A DNA stretch of 64,000 nucleotides from Halomonas sp. THAF5a (GCF_009363755.1 NZ_CP045417.1:2294001-2358000), one strand, 5' to 3'. Positions 1 to 9,395 are shown, counted from the stretch's first letter. Program-made: numbers and translations. Notes: generated from the sequence alone by a model not told the origin.

Positions 1-1
1 C

Positions 2-85
2 CTGGGGATGATCCTGCTGTTCCTCTCGGTGGCGCTCGCCATGGTGGGCTGGATCTTCCGGAGCGGCTACCGCCTCAAGCCCTGA
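2..85 (+). CDS. C-terminal end of an integral membrane protein (partial)
   Basis: Only the last 27 codons are inside the window; the reading frame is open from base 2 and stops with TGA at 83-85. The residues are a hydrophobic helix followed by a short basic tail ending RLKP, the usual look of the last transmembrane segment and cytoplasmic tail of a permease. The gene converges on the carbamate kinase gene with only about 20 bases between them. The family cannot be named from this fragment; an amino-acid transporter would fit the neighbour, but that is a guess. Confidence 0.55.
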   Translation: MGMILLFLSVALAMVGWIFRSGYRLKP

Positions 86-107
86 TCACGCCGGGAGCAG
101 GGCTGGG

Positions 108-1016
108 TCAAGGATGAATCAGGGTGCCGGCCAGGCCCTCGAGGATCCGCTCGGCATCCTCCAGCGCGCCGATGCCGGCGACCCCGCCACGGGCGGTGAC
201 GAACTCGCAGGCGGCCGTCACCTTGGGGCCCATGGAGCCCGGCTCGAAGGCGAGCTCGCCGAGCATCTCGGGCGTCGCGCGAGCGAGCGGGCTTGGCGCG
301 GGCCCGCCCCAGCCCTGGTACACCGCCGCCACGTCGGTCAGCAGCAGCAGCGCATCGGCATCCAGCCGGGTCGCCAGCAGGCCGGAGGCGTGATCCTTGT
401 CGATCACCGCCTCGATGCCCTCCAGCCGCCCGCCGGCGCCCCGCACGGTGGGGATGCCGCCCCCCCCGGCGCAGATCACCACCACCCCGGCGTCCACCAG
501 CCGACCGATGACATCGATGGGCAGGATGCGCCGCGGCAGCGGCGAGGCGACGACCCGCCGCCAGTGCCCGGGGGAGGACGCGACGAAGGCCCAGCCCCGC
601 TCGGCCTTCCAGCGCTGCATGTCGGCGAGGCCGTACTCCGGGCCGATGGGCTTGCTCGGCAGCAGGAAGGCGGGATCGTCGGCATCCACCTCGACCCGGG
701 TCAGCAGGGTGGCGCAGCTGGCACCGGCCGGCATCGCGTTCATCAGCTCCGCCTCGATCAGGTAGCCGATCATGCCCTCGGTCTGGGCATCCAGCACGTC
801 CAGCGGAACGGCCTCCGTCGGCTGGCAGGCCTGGGCCTGGAGGGCGAGCAGCCCCACCTGGGGGCCGTTGCCGTGGGTCACCACCAGCTGGTGCCGACCA
901 GCCAGCTCGGCCAGGCCCCGAGCGGCGCGGCGCACGTTGTGGCGCTGGTTGTCGATGGTCATGGGCTCGCCCGGCCGCAACAGGGCATTGCCGCCAAGGG
1001 CCACCACGATACGCAT
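108..1016 (-). CDS. arcC: Carbamate kinase
   Basis: This 302-residue protein is full length for carbamate kinase, which reversibly makes ATP and carbamate from ADP and carbamoyl phosphate in the cytoplasm. The amino-acid kinase fold is recognisable from the N-terminal VVALGGNAL motif, then VVTHGNGPQVG near residue 47, the CAGGGGIP loop, and the VIDKDHAS and MGPKV motifs in the C-terminal half. The ATG at 1016 is chosen because it gives the family's normal N-terminus; a longer frame upstream is an antisense shadow of yejK. No arcA or arcB is seen in the window, so its role in arginine deiminase fermentation or in purine or agmatine breakdown is open. It converges with the partial membrane protein gene. 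Confidence 0.95.
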   Translation of the reverse strand: MRIVVALGGNALLRPGEPMTIDNQRHNVRRAARGLAELAGRHQLVVTHGNGPQVGLLALQAQACQPTEAVPLDVLDAQTEGMIGYLIEAELMNAMPAGASCATLLTRVEVDADDPAFLLPSKPIGPEYGLADMQRWKAERGWAFVASSPGHWRRVVASPLPRRILPIDVIGRLVDAGVVVICAGGGGIPTVRGAGGRLEGIEAVIDKDHASGLLATRLDADALLLLTDVAAVYQGWGGPAPSPLARATPEMLGELAFEPGSMGPKVTAACEFVTARGGVAGIGALEDAERILEGLAGTLIHP

Positions 1017-1220
1017 GCGGTTCGCCTCCGAGGGTCGATGTCGGGGCCCGCCGGGAGCCCCCGGCATCCGGCGCGAGGCGGTGCCCGCCCCGGGCCCTCG
1101 GCCTTCCCCCCAGCATAGCCCGCGCGGGTCATGGCCGGCGGTAAAGCGTGGCCGAGCGGCTATCGAGCGACGCCGGCGGCGGGTATCATCCCCACCCTCG
1201 CCCTTCACCGCGGAGCTCCC

Positions 1221-2228
1221 ATGCCGATCCTGCACAGCATCATCCATCGCATCGACACGGCCTCCGGCGAGACGCCGACGCTGATCCCCGCCGCCGAGGA
1301 GCTCGCCCCCTCCGCGGCGCTGGACGACCTGCTGGCCGGCGTCAACGACGCCTTCAACGCCAAGCCCAAGGCCTGGGGCCACTTCGTCGACGCCACGCCC
1401 GAGGGCGAGGTGAGTTCGCCGTTTTCCACCGAGCTCGCCGAGGTCCTCGACGGCGGCCGCGACTTCGCCACCTTCAGCCGCGACGTGGCGGCGCGCCTCG
1501 CCGAGCTGATCGGCGATCACCTGACCCTCGCCGGCGATCTCTTGATGGTCGATCAGCGCGTCGGCGACGCTCGCTATCTCTTCCTGGCGCTGCTGCACCA
1601 TCGCAGCGGGTTCGGCGTCGACGACGATCTGGCCGTGGTGCCGGTGCGCCAGCTCAACCTGACCCAGATGAGCCTCGCCGCGCGCCTCGACATCCGCCAG
1701 TGGCAGGGCGAGACGCCGTCGAAGCAGTACCTCGCCTGGACCAAGGACCGCGGCGGCAAGAAGCTCGCCGAGGGCTTCGCCGCCCTGCTCGGCGCCGCGG
1801 AGGGGGTGGACGCCACGGGCGAGACCCGCACCCTGCTCAAGGCCTTCAGCGACTACGTGGAGCAGGAGGACCTGCCCGAGGAGGCCAGCCGCGAGAAGAC
1901 CGATGCGCTGATCGACTACGCCAGCGACCAGGCGAGTCGTGGCGAGCCGATCACCCTGGAGGAGCTCTCCGAGGTGCTCGACGAGCAGCAGCCGACGGCC
2001 TTCTATGAGCACATCCGCAACGCCGACTACGGCCTCTCCCCGGAGATCCCGCCGGACAAGCGCACCCTCAACCAGTTCCGGCGCTTCGCCGGCCGCTCGG
2101 GGGGCGTATCGATCAGCTTCGACTCCCACCTGCTGGGCTCCAGCGTGGAGTACGACGAGGCGCAGGATCGGCTGATCATCAAGCAGGTGCCCAAGCAGCT
2201 GCGCGAGCAGCTCAAGCGCCAGGACTGA
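1221..2228 (+). CDS. yejK: Nucleoid-associated protein YejK/NdpA
   Basis: A 335-residue protein, the usual size of the gammaproteobacterial YejK (37 kDa nucleoid-associated) family. It begins MPILHSIIHRID, matching the family N-terminus, and contains the conserved C-terminal stretch with DKRTLNQFRRFAGRSGG. Members bind the nucleoid; their exact function is poorly defined. The ATG at 1221 is preferred to the upstream in-frame start at 1131 because upstream residues do not look like the family and the stretch is low-complexity. It is transcribed alone, divergently from arcC. Confidence 0.93.
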   Translation: MPILHSIIHRIDTASGETPTLIPAAEELAPSAALDDLLAGVNDAFNAKPKAWGHFVDATPEGEVSSPFSTELAEVLDGGRDFATFSRDVAARLAELIGDHLTLAGDLLMVDQRVGDARYLFLALLHHRSGFGVDDDLAVVPVRQLNLTQMSLAARLDIRQWQGETPSKQYLAWTKDRGGKKLAEGFAALLGAAEGVDATGETRTLLKAFSDYVEQEDLPEEASREKTDALIDYASDQASRGEPITLEELSEVLDEQQPTAFYEHIRNADYGLSPEIPPDKRTLNQFRRFAGRSGGVSISFDSHLLGSSVEYDEAQDRLIIKQVPKQLREQLKRQD

Positions 2229-2337
2229 GGGCGCGAGGCGGCATCTCGCTCGAGGACCAACGGCGAACGCCGCGAAGCGCGCTATGCTGAGCGTCGTCGA
2301 CCTGACATCCCGAGCTGATCATCGAGAGAACGTCGCC

Positions 2338-2922
2338 ATGCGCCGCATCCTGATCCTCCAGGGCCACCCCGACACCGCCGCCCCGCACCTGCTGCACGCC
2401 CTGGCCGACCACTACCGCCGGGGCGCCGAGCAGGCCGGCCACGAGGTGCGCGTCCTGACCATCGCCGAGCAAACCTTCCCCCTGCTGCAGAGCCAGCGGG
2501 CCTGGACCGAGGAGCCGATGCCCGAGGCCCTCGCGCCGGCGCGGGACGCCATCGCCTGGTGCGAGCACCTGGTGCTCTGCTTTCCGCTGTGGCTCGGCGA
2601 CATGCCGGCGCTGGTGAAGGGCTTTCTCGAGCAGGTGCTGCGCCCCCACTTCGCCTTCGAGTACGTGCAGGGCAACCCCCTGGGGCGCAAGGGGCTCACG
2701 GGCCGTTCGGCGCGGGTGGTGGTGACCATGGGCATGCCGGCGGCGATCTATCGCCACGTCTATCGCGCCCACAGCCTCAAGTCGCTGGAGCGCAACATCC
2801 TCGGCTTCGTCGGCTTCGCGCCGGTGCGCGAGACGCTGATCGGCTCGGTGGAGAACCTCGACGAGGCCGACTGCCGGACGTGGTTCACGCGCCTGGAGAA
2901 ACTGGGCCGCCAGGCGCGGTAG
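2338..2922 (+). CDS. Flavodoxin-fold NAD(P)H oxidoreductase (KefF/MdaB type)
   Basis: A 194-residue protein of the NAD(P)H dehydrogenase (quinone) flavodoxin-like family. The N-terminus RRILILQGHPD is the phosphate-binding loop for FMN or FAD, and FPLWLGDMPALVKGF and the VVTMGMPA segment are characteristic. Such enzymes reduce quinones or other acceptors with two electrons, or act as ancillary subunits of Kef potassium channels. The ATG at 2338 follows a purine-rich stretch (GAGAGAA) and gives the family N-terminus; an earlier ATG at 2284 adds an unlikely leader. The 3' end lies 11 bases from the convergent trxC. The substrate cannot be told from sequence. Confidence 0.85.
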   Translation: MRRILILQGHPDTAAPHLLHALADHYRRGAEQAGHEVRVLTIAEQTFPLLQSQRAWTEEPMPEALAPARDAIAWCEHLVLCFPLWLGDMPALVKGFLEQVLRPHFAFEYVQGNPLGRKGLTGRSARVVVTMGMPAAIYRHVYRAHSLKSLERNILGFVGFAPVRETLIGSVENLDEADCRTWFTRLEKLGRQAR

Positions 2923-2933
2923 GCGCGGCCGCG

Positions 2934-3374
2934 CTACCCCGCCAGGTAGGGCCGCAGCCACTGGCGCAGCTGCGGCCCCTGCAGCAGCCCCGGCTGGCGG
3001 GCGACCTCCGTGCCGTTCTGGAAGACGATCAGCGTGGGGATGCTGCGGATGCCGAAGCGCGCCGCCAGCGCCTGCTGCTCCTCGGTGTTGAGCTTGGCGA
3101 AGCGCAGCCGCGGCTCGAGCTCCCGGGCGGCCTCGGCGAAGATCGGCGCCATCGCCTTGCAGGGCCCGCACCAGCTGGCCCAGAAGTCCACCACCACCGG
3201 CAGCTCGCTGCGCTCGACCAGGGCGGAGAAGTTGGCGTCGCTGAGCGCCACCGGCTCGCCGGTGAACAGCGCCCGGCGGCACTTGCCGCAGGTCGGGCCG
3301 TCGTCGAGCCGCGCTCGCGCGACGCGATTGACGGCGTGGCAGTGGGGGCAGCCCAGCTTCAGGGAATCGGTCAT
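2934..3374 (-). CDS. trxC: Thioredoxin 2
   Basis: A 146-residue cytoplasmic dithiol-disulfide reductase. It carries the thioredoxin 2 N-terminal zinc module, with CPHC near residue 9 and CGKC near residue 29, followed by a thioredoxin domain with the WCGPC active site near residue 68 and the cis-proline loop SIPTLIVF. The additional zinc-binding module distinguishes TrxC from TrxA; in E. coli trxC is under OxyR control and responds to oxidative stress, but no OxyR site was identified here. It converges with the flavodoxin-fold gene. Confidence 0.96.
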   Translation of the reverse strand: MTDSLKLGCPHCHAVNRVARARLDDGPTCGKCRRALFTGEPVALSDANFSALVERSELPVVVDFWASWCGPCKAMAPIFAEAARELEPRLRFAKLNTEEQQALAARFGIRSIPTLIVFQNGTEVARQPGLLQGPQLRQWLRPYLAG

Positions 3375-3544
3375 GGCACACTCCGGGGCGACGGGATTTT
3401 CCCCGCACTATACCCATGAACGGCCATCGCCCGCGACGCCTATCGAGCGCCCCGACACCCGACGCGCGCCCTGCGCGTCATGCAGCGCACCCCGCGGGCT
3501 GCTATCGTCGCCGCAATACCGCCCGGCGTCCCCGAGAGAGCCCC

Positions 3545-5335
3545 ATGACCGACCGCCCCGATCCCCGCGTACTGCTGCGCCTGCTGTCGCTGCTCGCCCC
3601 CTACCGCGGCCGCGTGGCGCTGGCCGCCCTGGCGCTGCTCGCCGCGGCGGGCAGCGTGCTGCTGCTCGGCCAGGGACTGCGCCTGGTGATCGACCAGGGC
3701 TTCCTGGCCGAGGATGCCCGCCAGCTCAACCGGGTGCTGGTCGGCATGCTGGCCGTGGTGGCGGTGCTCGCGATCGCCTCGGCGCTGCGCTACTACCTGG
3801 TCACCTGGATCGGCGAGCGGCTGGCCGCCGACCTGCGCCGCCGGGTCTTCGATCACCTGCTCGACCTGGAGCCCGGTTTCTTCGAGAGCAGCCGCGGGGA
3901 CGGCGGCGGCGCCGGGGAGATCGCCTCGCGGCTCACGGCGGACACCAGCGTGCTGCAGAGCCTGTTCGGCTCCTCGATCTCGCTGGCGCTGCGCAACCTG
4001 CTGATGCTCGCCGGCGCCGTGGCGCTGATGGTGGTGACCCAGCCGTGGCTTTCGGCCATCGTGCTGCTGGGCATTCCGGCCACGCTGCTGCCGATCCTGT
4101 GGTTCGGCCGCCGGGTGCGGCGCCTGTCGCGCTTCAGCCAGGACCGGGTGGCCGAGCTCGGGCGCTACGCCGGCGAGGCCCTCTCGGGCATCCGCACCGT
4201 CCAGGCCTTCACCCACGAGCCGAGCGATCGCCGGGCCTACGGCGCGCGGGTCGAGGAGGCCTTCGCCACCGCCGTGGCGCGCACCCGCCAGCGCGCCTGG
4301 CTGACCGGCGGCGCGCTGCTGGCGGTCTTCGCCGCGGTGGGCGTGATGCTCTGGCAGGGCGGCCAGGCGGTACTCGCCGGCAGCATGAGCGCCGGCGAGC
4401 TCTCGGCCTTCGTCTTCTACGCGGTGCTGGCGGCCGGCGCGGTGGCGACGCTCGCCGAGGTGGCGGGCGACGTGCAGCGCGCCGCGGGCGCCGCCGAGCG
4501 GCTGCTGGAGCTGATGGCGACGCGCCCCGCGATCCGCGCCCCGGCGCGCCCCACGCCCCTGCCCGTCCCGCTGCGCGGGGAGATCCGCCTGGAGGGCGTG
4601 AGCTTCACCTACCCCGGCCGGCAGACGCCGGCGCTCGCGGCGTTGGACCTCGCCATCGCGCCCGGCGAGCGGGTCGCCCTGGTGGGCCCCTCCGGGGCCG
4701 GCAAGAGCACCCTGCTCGCGCTGCTGCTGCGCTTCCACGACCCCGACCGGGGCACCCTGAGGCTCGACGGCATCGACCTGCGCGACCTCGACCCGCGCGA
4801 GCTGCGCGCCTGCCTCGGCCTGGTGGCCCAGGAGCCGGTGCTGTTCAGCGGCAGCGTCGCCGACAACCTGCGCGTCGGCCGACGCGATGGCGACCGCGAG
4901 GCGCTGCGCCGAGCGGCCCGGGACGCCAACGCCCTGGGCTTCATCGAGGCGCTGCCCCAGGGCCTCGACACACTCCTCGGCCCCGGCGGCGTGCAGCTCT
5001 CCGGCGGCCAGCGCCAGCGCCTGGCGATCGCCCGGGCGCTGCTCAAGGATCCCCGGGTGCTGCTGCTCGACGAGGCCACCAGCGCCCTAGACGCCGAGAG
5101 CGAACGGCTGGTGCAGCAGGCGCTGGACCGGCTGATGGCCGAGCGCACGAGCCTGGTCATCGCCCACCGGCTGGCCACGGTGGTCGCCGCCGACCGGCTG
5201 CTGGTGATGGACGAGGGGCGTCTGGTGGCGGCCGGCCGCCACGCAGAGCTGCTCGAGACGAGCCCGCTCTATCGCCACCTCGCCGAGCTGCAGTTCGGCC
5301 GCCACGCCCTGCCCCCGGCCGATGAGGCGCGCTGA
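3545..5335 (+). CDS. MsbA-like ABC exporter, fused permease and ATPase
   Basis: A 596-residue half-transporter with an N-terminal six-helix ABC exporter domain (roughly residues 20-310) and a C-terminal nucleotide-binding domain. The ATPase has the Walker A GPSGAGKST, Q-loop AQEPVLF, signature LSGGQRQR, Walker B LLLDEATSALD and H-loop IAHRLATV, all intact. The family resembles the MsbA-related exporters common in proteobacteria, which act as homodimers in the inner membrane. The ATG at 3545 begins MTDRPDPR, a normal N-terminus; a longer frame from 3416 lies over the trxC promoter. Lipid A, drug or peptide export are all possible; the substrate is unknown. Confidence 0.9.
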   Translation: MTDRPDPRVLLRLLSLLAPYRGRVALAALALLAAAGSVLLLGQGLRLVIDQGFLAEDARQLNRVLVGMLAVVAVLAIASALRYYLVTWIGERLAADLRRRVFDHLLDLEPGFFESSRGDGGGAGEIASRLTADTSVLQSLFGSSISLALRNLLMLAGAVALMVVTQPWLSAIVLLGIPATLLPILWFGRRVRRLSRFSQDRVAELGRYAGEALSGIRTVQAFTHEPSDRRAYGARVEEAFATAVARTRQRAWLTGGALLAVFAAVGVMLWQGGQAVLAGSMSAGELSAFVFYAVLAAGAVATLAEVAGDVQRAAGAAERLLELMATRPAIRAPARPTPLPVPLRGEIRLEGVSFTYPGRQTPALAALDLAIAPGERVALVGPSGAGKSTLLALLLRFHDPDRGTLRLDGIDLRDLDPRELRACLGLVAQEPVLFSGSVADNLRVGRRDGDREALRRAARDANALGFIEALPQGLDTLLGPGGVQLSGGQRQRLAIARALLKDPRVLLLDEATSALDAESERLVQQALDRLMAERTSLVIAHRLATVVAADRLLVMDEGRLVAAGRHAELLETSPLYRHLAELQFGRHALPPADEAR

Positions 5336-5391
5336 GCCCTCTCCCCTGCCGTCTGCATGGCAAGGCGGGGCAAGACAGGGTCCCCACAAAA

Positions 5392-5424
5392 CGCTACCCC
5401 CCGGCACTGGGCCGGGGGGTAGCG
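5392..5424. terminator. Intergenic hairpin between the ABC exporter gene and amtB
   Basis: A 14-bp perfect inverted repeat (GCTACCCCCCGGC and its complement plus one flanking pair) with a 5-base loop. Read on the minus strand the stem is followed by TTTTG, so it fits a rho-independent terminator for amtB; on the plus strand it is followed by a weaker T-containing stretch, so it may also stop the exporter transcript. Confidence 0.8.
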
Positions 5425-5453
5425 CGCGTTTCGCTCGAGGAGAGTCGAGGGCG

Positions 5454-6785
5454 TCAGGCGCCCTTCTGCGCCGTCATGCCGGCCATCGGACTGGCGGCCG
5501 GGCGCTTGCCCGGCTTCGGAGTGCCGGCCTCCTGGGCACTCGCCGCGACGAACTCGGGGTAGGCCAGCATCCCGCACTCGTGCAGGTCCATGCCTTCCCG
5601 TTCCTCCTGCTCGCTGATACGCAGCCCCATGACGGTTCGAATGATCCACAGTACCGCGAAGCTGGCACCGAACATCCAGGCAAAGACGACCAGGGTGCCG
5701 ATCAGCTGCACCCCCAGGGTAGCGTCGGGATTGGAGAACAGCACCGCCAGGATCCCCCAGATGCCGGCGGTGCCGTGCACGGAAATGGCCCCCACCGGAT
5801 CATCGATCTTGAGCCGGTCCAGCCCCAGCACCGACAGCACCACCACGATGCCGCCCACGGCACCGACCATCGCCGACAGCCCGGCCGTCGGCAGCAGCGG
5901 TTCGGCGGTGATGGCGACAAGGCCGGCCAGGGCGCCGTTGATGACCATGGTCATGTCGGTCTTGCCGAACAGGGCACGCGACAGCAGGGCGGCCGCGACC
6001 ATGCCGGCCGCCGCCGCGGTGTTGGTGTTGACGAAGATCCGCGCCACGGCGTTGGCGTCGTCCACGCTGGCGACCTTGAGCATGGAGCCGCCGTTGAAGC
6101 CGAACCACCCCATCCACAGGATGAACATGCCCAGCATGGCGATCGGCAGGTTGGCACCGGGAATGGCGCGCACCTCGCCATTGGCCCCGTAGCGTCCCTT
6201 GCGGGGCCCCACCAGGATCACCGCCGCCAGGGCGGCGGCGGCCCCCGCCATGTGCACCACCACCGATCCGGCGAAGTCCTGGAAGCCCATGGCGTCGAGG
6301 AAACCGCCACCCCACTTCCAGTACCCCTCCACCGGGTAGATAAAGGCCACCATGGCCACGGCGAAGATCAGGAAGGGCCAGAGCTTCATGCGCTCGGCGA
6401 TGGCCCCGGAGACGATCGACATGGTCGCGGCCGCGAACACGGCCTGGAAGATGAAGTCGGCCATGCTGGAGTAGTAGGGCGCACCCTCGCCAGCCGAGAT
6501 GTCGGCCACGCTGTTATCGCTGCCCAGCATGAAATCCAGGCCGGGGATCACACTGCTGATCGCCTCGGCCGGATACATCACGTTGTAGCCGACGACCAGA
6601 AACACCAGGCAGGCGATGGCATAAAGCAGCGCGTTCTTGGTCAGGATCTCCACCGTATTGCGGCTTCGCACCAGGCCAGACTCCAGCATCGCGAACCCAC
6701 ATGCCATGAACATGACCAGGGCCGTGCACATTAGGAAATAGAAGGTATCCAGGGCATAGCCCAGTTCCAGGGTCGTTTCCGTCAT
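5454..6785 (-). CDS. amtB: Ammonium transporter
   Basis: A 443-residue Amt/Mep/Rh channel of the inner membrane with about eleven hydrophobic helices. The two pore histidines are in the expected contexts, VVHMAGAAAA and ISVHGTAGIWG. It starts METTLELGYALDTFYFL-like after MT, with no long signal sequence. It lies 31 bases downstream of the heme N-demethylase gene on the same strand, so it probably belongs to the amine monooxygenase operon and recaptures ammonium or takes up methylammonium, which Amt proteins can conduct. No glnK neighbour is present, unlike the usual glnK-amtB pair. Confidence 0.95.
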   Translation of the reverse strand: MTETTLELGYALDTFYFLMCTALVMFMACGFAMLESGLVRSRNTVEILTKNALLYAIACLVFLVVGYNVMYPAEAISSVIPGLDFMLGSDNSVADISAGEGAPYYSSMADFIFQAVFAAATMSIVSGAIAERMKLWPFLIFAVAMVAFIYPVEGYWKWGGGFLDAMGFQDFAGSVVVHMAGAAAALAAVILVGPRKGRYGANGEVRAIPGANLPIAMLGMFILWMGWFGFNGGSMLKVASVDDANAVARIFVNTNTAAAAGMVAAALLSRALFGKTDMTMVINGALAGLVAITAEPLLPTAGLSAMVGAVGGIVVVLSVLGLDRLKIDDPVGAISVHGTAGIWGILAVLFSNPDATLGVQLIGTLVVFAWMFGASFAVLWIIRTVMGLRISEQEEREGMDLHECGMLAYPEFVAASAQEAGTPKPGKRPAASPMAGMTAQKGA

Positions 6786-6816
6786 TGTTGTTACCTCATT
6801 GTTGATATCGATATGC

Positions 6817-7848
6817 TCAGTACTGCGGTTCCGGCTGCCGATCGTAGTGGGCGAGCCAATCGACCACCGTCTCGCGATAGCGGCTCAATCCCTTGTAGTC
6901 CGCCAGTTCCTCGGGGAGCCCCTTCAGCACGCGATGCAGCCGACGGGCCCACGCGCGGTGGGTGACCAGATCCTCGAGACTGATCAAGTAGGTGCGGATG
7001 CCGAAGAACAGGGCGTGACTCCTCGGCATGCGCACCAGGGTCTGCAGTTCCACGCGCAGATAGACATCCTGACCGACGTTGTCCGGCGTGATGGTGGTGC
7101 GATCCTTCCCCCAGTGGGCAAAGGTCTCGGGGGAGCTGTCCATGCGGGGGTGAATCGTCATGGTCCAGTTGAGCCGTCTCACCGGACCGCCCACCTGAAT
7201 GGCGCACAGGTATTTCAGCGCTCGGTCGAAGATGCCCATCTCGTGGGCCAGGGGCACGGGGCCATGCCACTGCTTGAAACTCATGCCCGCATCAAAGGCC
7301 AGCGACCAGTCGGCCGGTGAGGTGATGACGCCGGCATCCATGAACAGGTCGCCGTCGCGCTGATCGAGCAGTGCGATATCTCCCTGCACCTGCCGGCCGA
7401 TGAGCTCCAGGGGGGACGTGGGCAAGGTGCCCTCCTCTCCCATGCGAAAAGACTGGCGAATATTCAGCGGGTGATTGACCCAGACGCAGTCGTCTCCCTG
7501 GCGTTCGAACGAGAAATGCTGGGGATAGTCCCGGGCATAATGCGTCATCACGAACTCGAGCAGATCCCAGCAGGCCTGGCGCATGTGGGGCATGGCCAGA
7601 CAGCGATCAGGATCCTCCCGAAGCACCATGTCACGCTCGGCGGTTTCCGAGAGATAATGCTCGTCGATATCCAGCATGTGCTCGTAGACGCTGCCCTCTG
7701 GCCCGGGGAGAACATGCGGCTCGATATTGACCGAGTAGATGTAATCATCCTCGGGAAACGGGAACGGAAAGCGACGAATCGCCTCGCTACTGTTTTGGTA
7801 GGTAAAATGGCCTCGGAAGGCTTGGGTATCGCGGGGGTAAAGTCGCAT
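6817..7848 (-). CDS. Heme-dependent oxidative N-demethylase (DUF3445), dimethylamine monooxygenase large subunit
   Basis: A 343-residue member of the DUF3445 / heme-dependent oxidative N-demethylase family. Family members hydroxylate the methyl group of dimethylamine so that it falls apart to methylamine and formaldehyde, using electrons from a flavin and 2Fe-2S reductase. Recognisable family stretches are the N-terminal proline-rich FPFPFPEDDYIYSVNIEP region and the C-terminal RTYLISLEDLV region. It is followed by amtB and preceded, 9 bases away, by the reductase gene. Three subunits of about 40, 35 and 22 kDa match the composition known for dimethylamine monooxygenase. Letter names (DmmA-D) are used inconsistently, so no symbol is given. 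Confidence 0.88.
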   Translation of the reverse strand: MRLYPRDTQAFRGHFTYQNSSEAIRRFPFPFPEDDYIYSVNIEPHVLPGPEGSVYEHMLDIDEHYLSETAERDMVLREDPDRCLAMPHMRQACWDLLEFVMTHYARDYPQHFSFERQGDDCVWVNHPLNIRQSFRMGEEGTLPTSPLELIGRQVQGDIALLDQRDGDLFMDAGVITSPADWSLAFDAGMSFKQWHGPVPLAHEMGIFDRALKYLCAIQVGGPVRRLNWTMTIHPRMDSSPETFAHWGKDRTTITPDNVGQDVYLRVELQTLVRMPRSHALFFGIRTYLISLEDLVTHRAWARRLHRVLKGLPEELADYKGLSRYRETVVDWLAHYDRQPEPQY

Positions 7849-7857
7849 GAAAAGCTC

Positions 7858-8796
7858 CTACAGGTCCAGAACCAGAGTGTCGGTCAGGCTACGGGAGACA
7901 CAGGGCATGATGCAGTCATGCCGCTTTCGCTCCTCATCATCGAGGAAGGCATCGCGATGTTCGACGCGTCCCTCGGCGACCGCCGTCTTGCACTGGCCGC
8001 AGACCCCGCCGCGGCACAGGTTGGGAACCTCGACCCCCTGGGCTTCGAGTGCCTCGAGCAGCGAGGTCTCGTCATCGACCGTCACGTCGATGCCGGAGGC
8101 CGCCAGCCGGGCGACGAAGGGGGTGCCCGACTCGGGGGCCGCGAAGGCCTCGTAGTGGACCCGGGTGTCGGCCCAGTCCATGTCCTTCGCCGCCCGGGTA
8201 ACAGCATCGATCATGCCCTGGGGACCACAGATGTAGACGTGGGTACCCAGCGGTCGGTCGGCGAGAATGCGGTGGAAGTCCGGTCGCGCGCCCTGATAGC
8301 AGTGCAGGCTGCTGCCCAGTCGTTGCTGCAGCTCGAGAGAGAAGCCACCGGTCGTGTCTTCGCGAAAGCTGTAGTGCAGCTCATGGGACGCGCCTTGGCG
8401 CTCGAACTCGTGGAGATAGGCCAGGAAGGGTGTGATGCCGATCCCCCCGGCGATGAGGATATGGTGACGGGCATTCCATCGGGGCAGGAAGAAGTTGCTA
8501 GGCGGGGAAATGCTCAGGTGATCGCCGACCGCCACGTCCTCGTGCATGAAGCGTGACCCGCCGCGGGAGGCTTCCTGCCGCCTGACCGCGATGCGATAAC
8601 AGCTGGTGTCCGCCGGGTCACCAAGCAGGGAGTAGGCATTGCGATACCAGCGATCCTGACCGGGCATGCTCACGACCACATGGCTGCCGGCCGAGAACCG
8701 AGGCAGGGCACGATCACAGGGCTCCAGGGTGAACTGCTTGACGACGGGGCTGATGGTATCGATCGCCGACACCTTGACGACAATGTGACCAGACAT
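7858..8796 (-). CDS. dmmB: Dimethylamine monooxygenase reductase (PDR/VanB-type, FMN/NAD/2Fe-2S)
   Basis: A 312-residue phthalate dioxygenase reductase-like flavoprotein. The flavin and NAD modules come first (GGIGITPFLAYL and YICGPQGMIDAV mark the nucleotide domain) and a plant-type 2Fe-2S ferredoxin domain lies at the C-terminus, with CRGGVCGQC and a final cysteine in CIMPC. It passes electrons from NAD(P)H to the heme subunit. The ATG at 8796 overlaps the TGA of the upstream gene as ATGA and has AGGAGG just before it, so translation is coupled. Its position between the other two subunits supports the assignment. Confidence 0.87.
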   Translation of the reverse strand: MSGHIVVKVSAIDTISPVVKQFTLEPCDRALPRFSAGSHVVVSMPGQDRWYRNAYSLLGDPADTSCYRIAVRRQEASRGGSRFMHEDVAVGDHLSISPPSNFFLPRWNARHHILIAGGIGITPFLAYLHEFERQGASHELHYSFREDTTGGFSLELQQRLGSSLHCYQGARPDFHRILADRPLGTHVYICGPQGMIDAVTRAAKDMDWADTRVHYEAFAAPESGTPFVARLAASGIDVTVDDETSLLEALEAQGVEVPNLCRGGVCGQCKTAVAEGRVEHRDAFLDDEERKRHDCIMPCVSRSLTDTLVLDL

Positions 8797-9395
8797 CAGT
8801 TGAGCTCCTCCTGCTGTGGCACCGCTCCGGGCTCCTCGGCATCGACCCGCACTCCCATGTAGGCCCCGAGCCGGCGGGAGAAATGATCCCGCACCTCCAG
8901 GTAACATCCGCAACCGGTGCAGGCCACGGGAGAGACATGAACGCCTTCGGTGAAGGTGCGGCAGTGGGCGCAGAACACCCGGCGTCCCTGCCCGGCCATC
9001 GGGTAGAGCAGGATCTCCTCATCGACCAGGCCGTGTGCGACGGCGAAACCGCGCACATCCCAGAGAAAGGCCTCGCTGCCGATGACCACCAGGCGACAGC
9101 CGACCGTCGATTCCTTCAGCGTCTCGAGCAGCTTGGGCTCGAATCGTTTCCAGATGGCGGGTTCGGTACGCCTGGGACCGAGGTCGGCCCCGGTCGAGGA
9201 CGCCTCGTTCCCTTCATGATGGAGCAGTATCCTGACCCGCTCATGCGCTTGTTCACGCAGCAACTCAGACAGCGTTTCTCGACCACAGGGCTCGATGACG
9301 AACAGGTAGTCGCCCGCATCGGGGAGGCGGTCTGGCCACTGATAGATGGGTCGACTCTTGATCGATGGTGCGGTGGGTTGTTCTAGGGTTTTCAT
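8796..9395 (-). CDS. Dimethylamine monooxygenase small subunit (DmmA-family)
   Basis: A roughly 199-residue protein, first gene of the operon. Its C-terminal third carries a four-cysteine metal site, CAHC then CTGCGC about 20 residues later, like a rubredoxin or zinc ribbon; the middle resembles a flavodoxin-like or electron-transfer scaffold without a clear nucleotide motif. The family is always found with the DUF3445 heme protein and the ferredoxin reductase. Two in-frame ATG starts (9416 and 9395) are possible; 9395 is preferred because homologues usually start only a few residues before IKSRP. It overlaps the reductase start by four bases. Confidence 0.8.
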   Translation of the reverse strand: MKTLEQPTAPSIKSRPIYQWPDRLPDAGDYLFVIEPCGRETLSELLREQAHERVRILLHHEGNEASSTGADLGPRRTEPAIWKRFEPKLLETLKESTVGCRLVVIGSEAFLWDVRGFAVAHGLVDEEILLYPMAGQGRRVFCAHCRTFTEGVHVSPVACTGCGCYLEVRDHFSRRLGAYMGVRVDAEEPGAVPQQEELN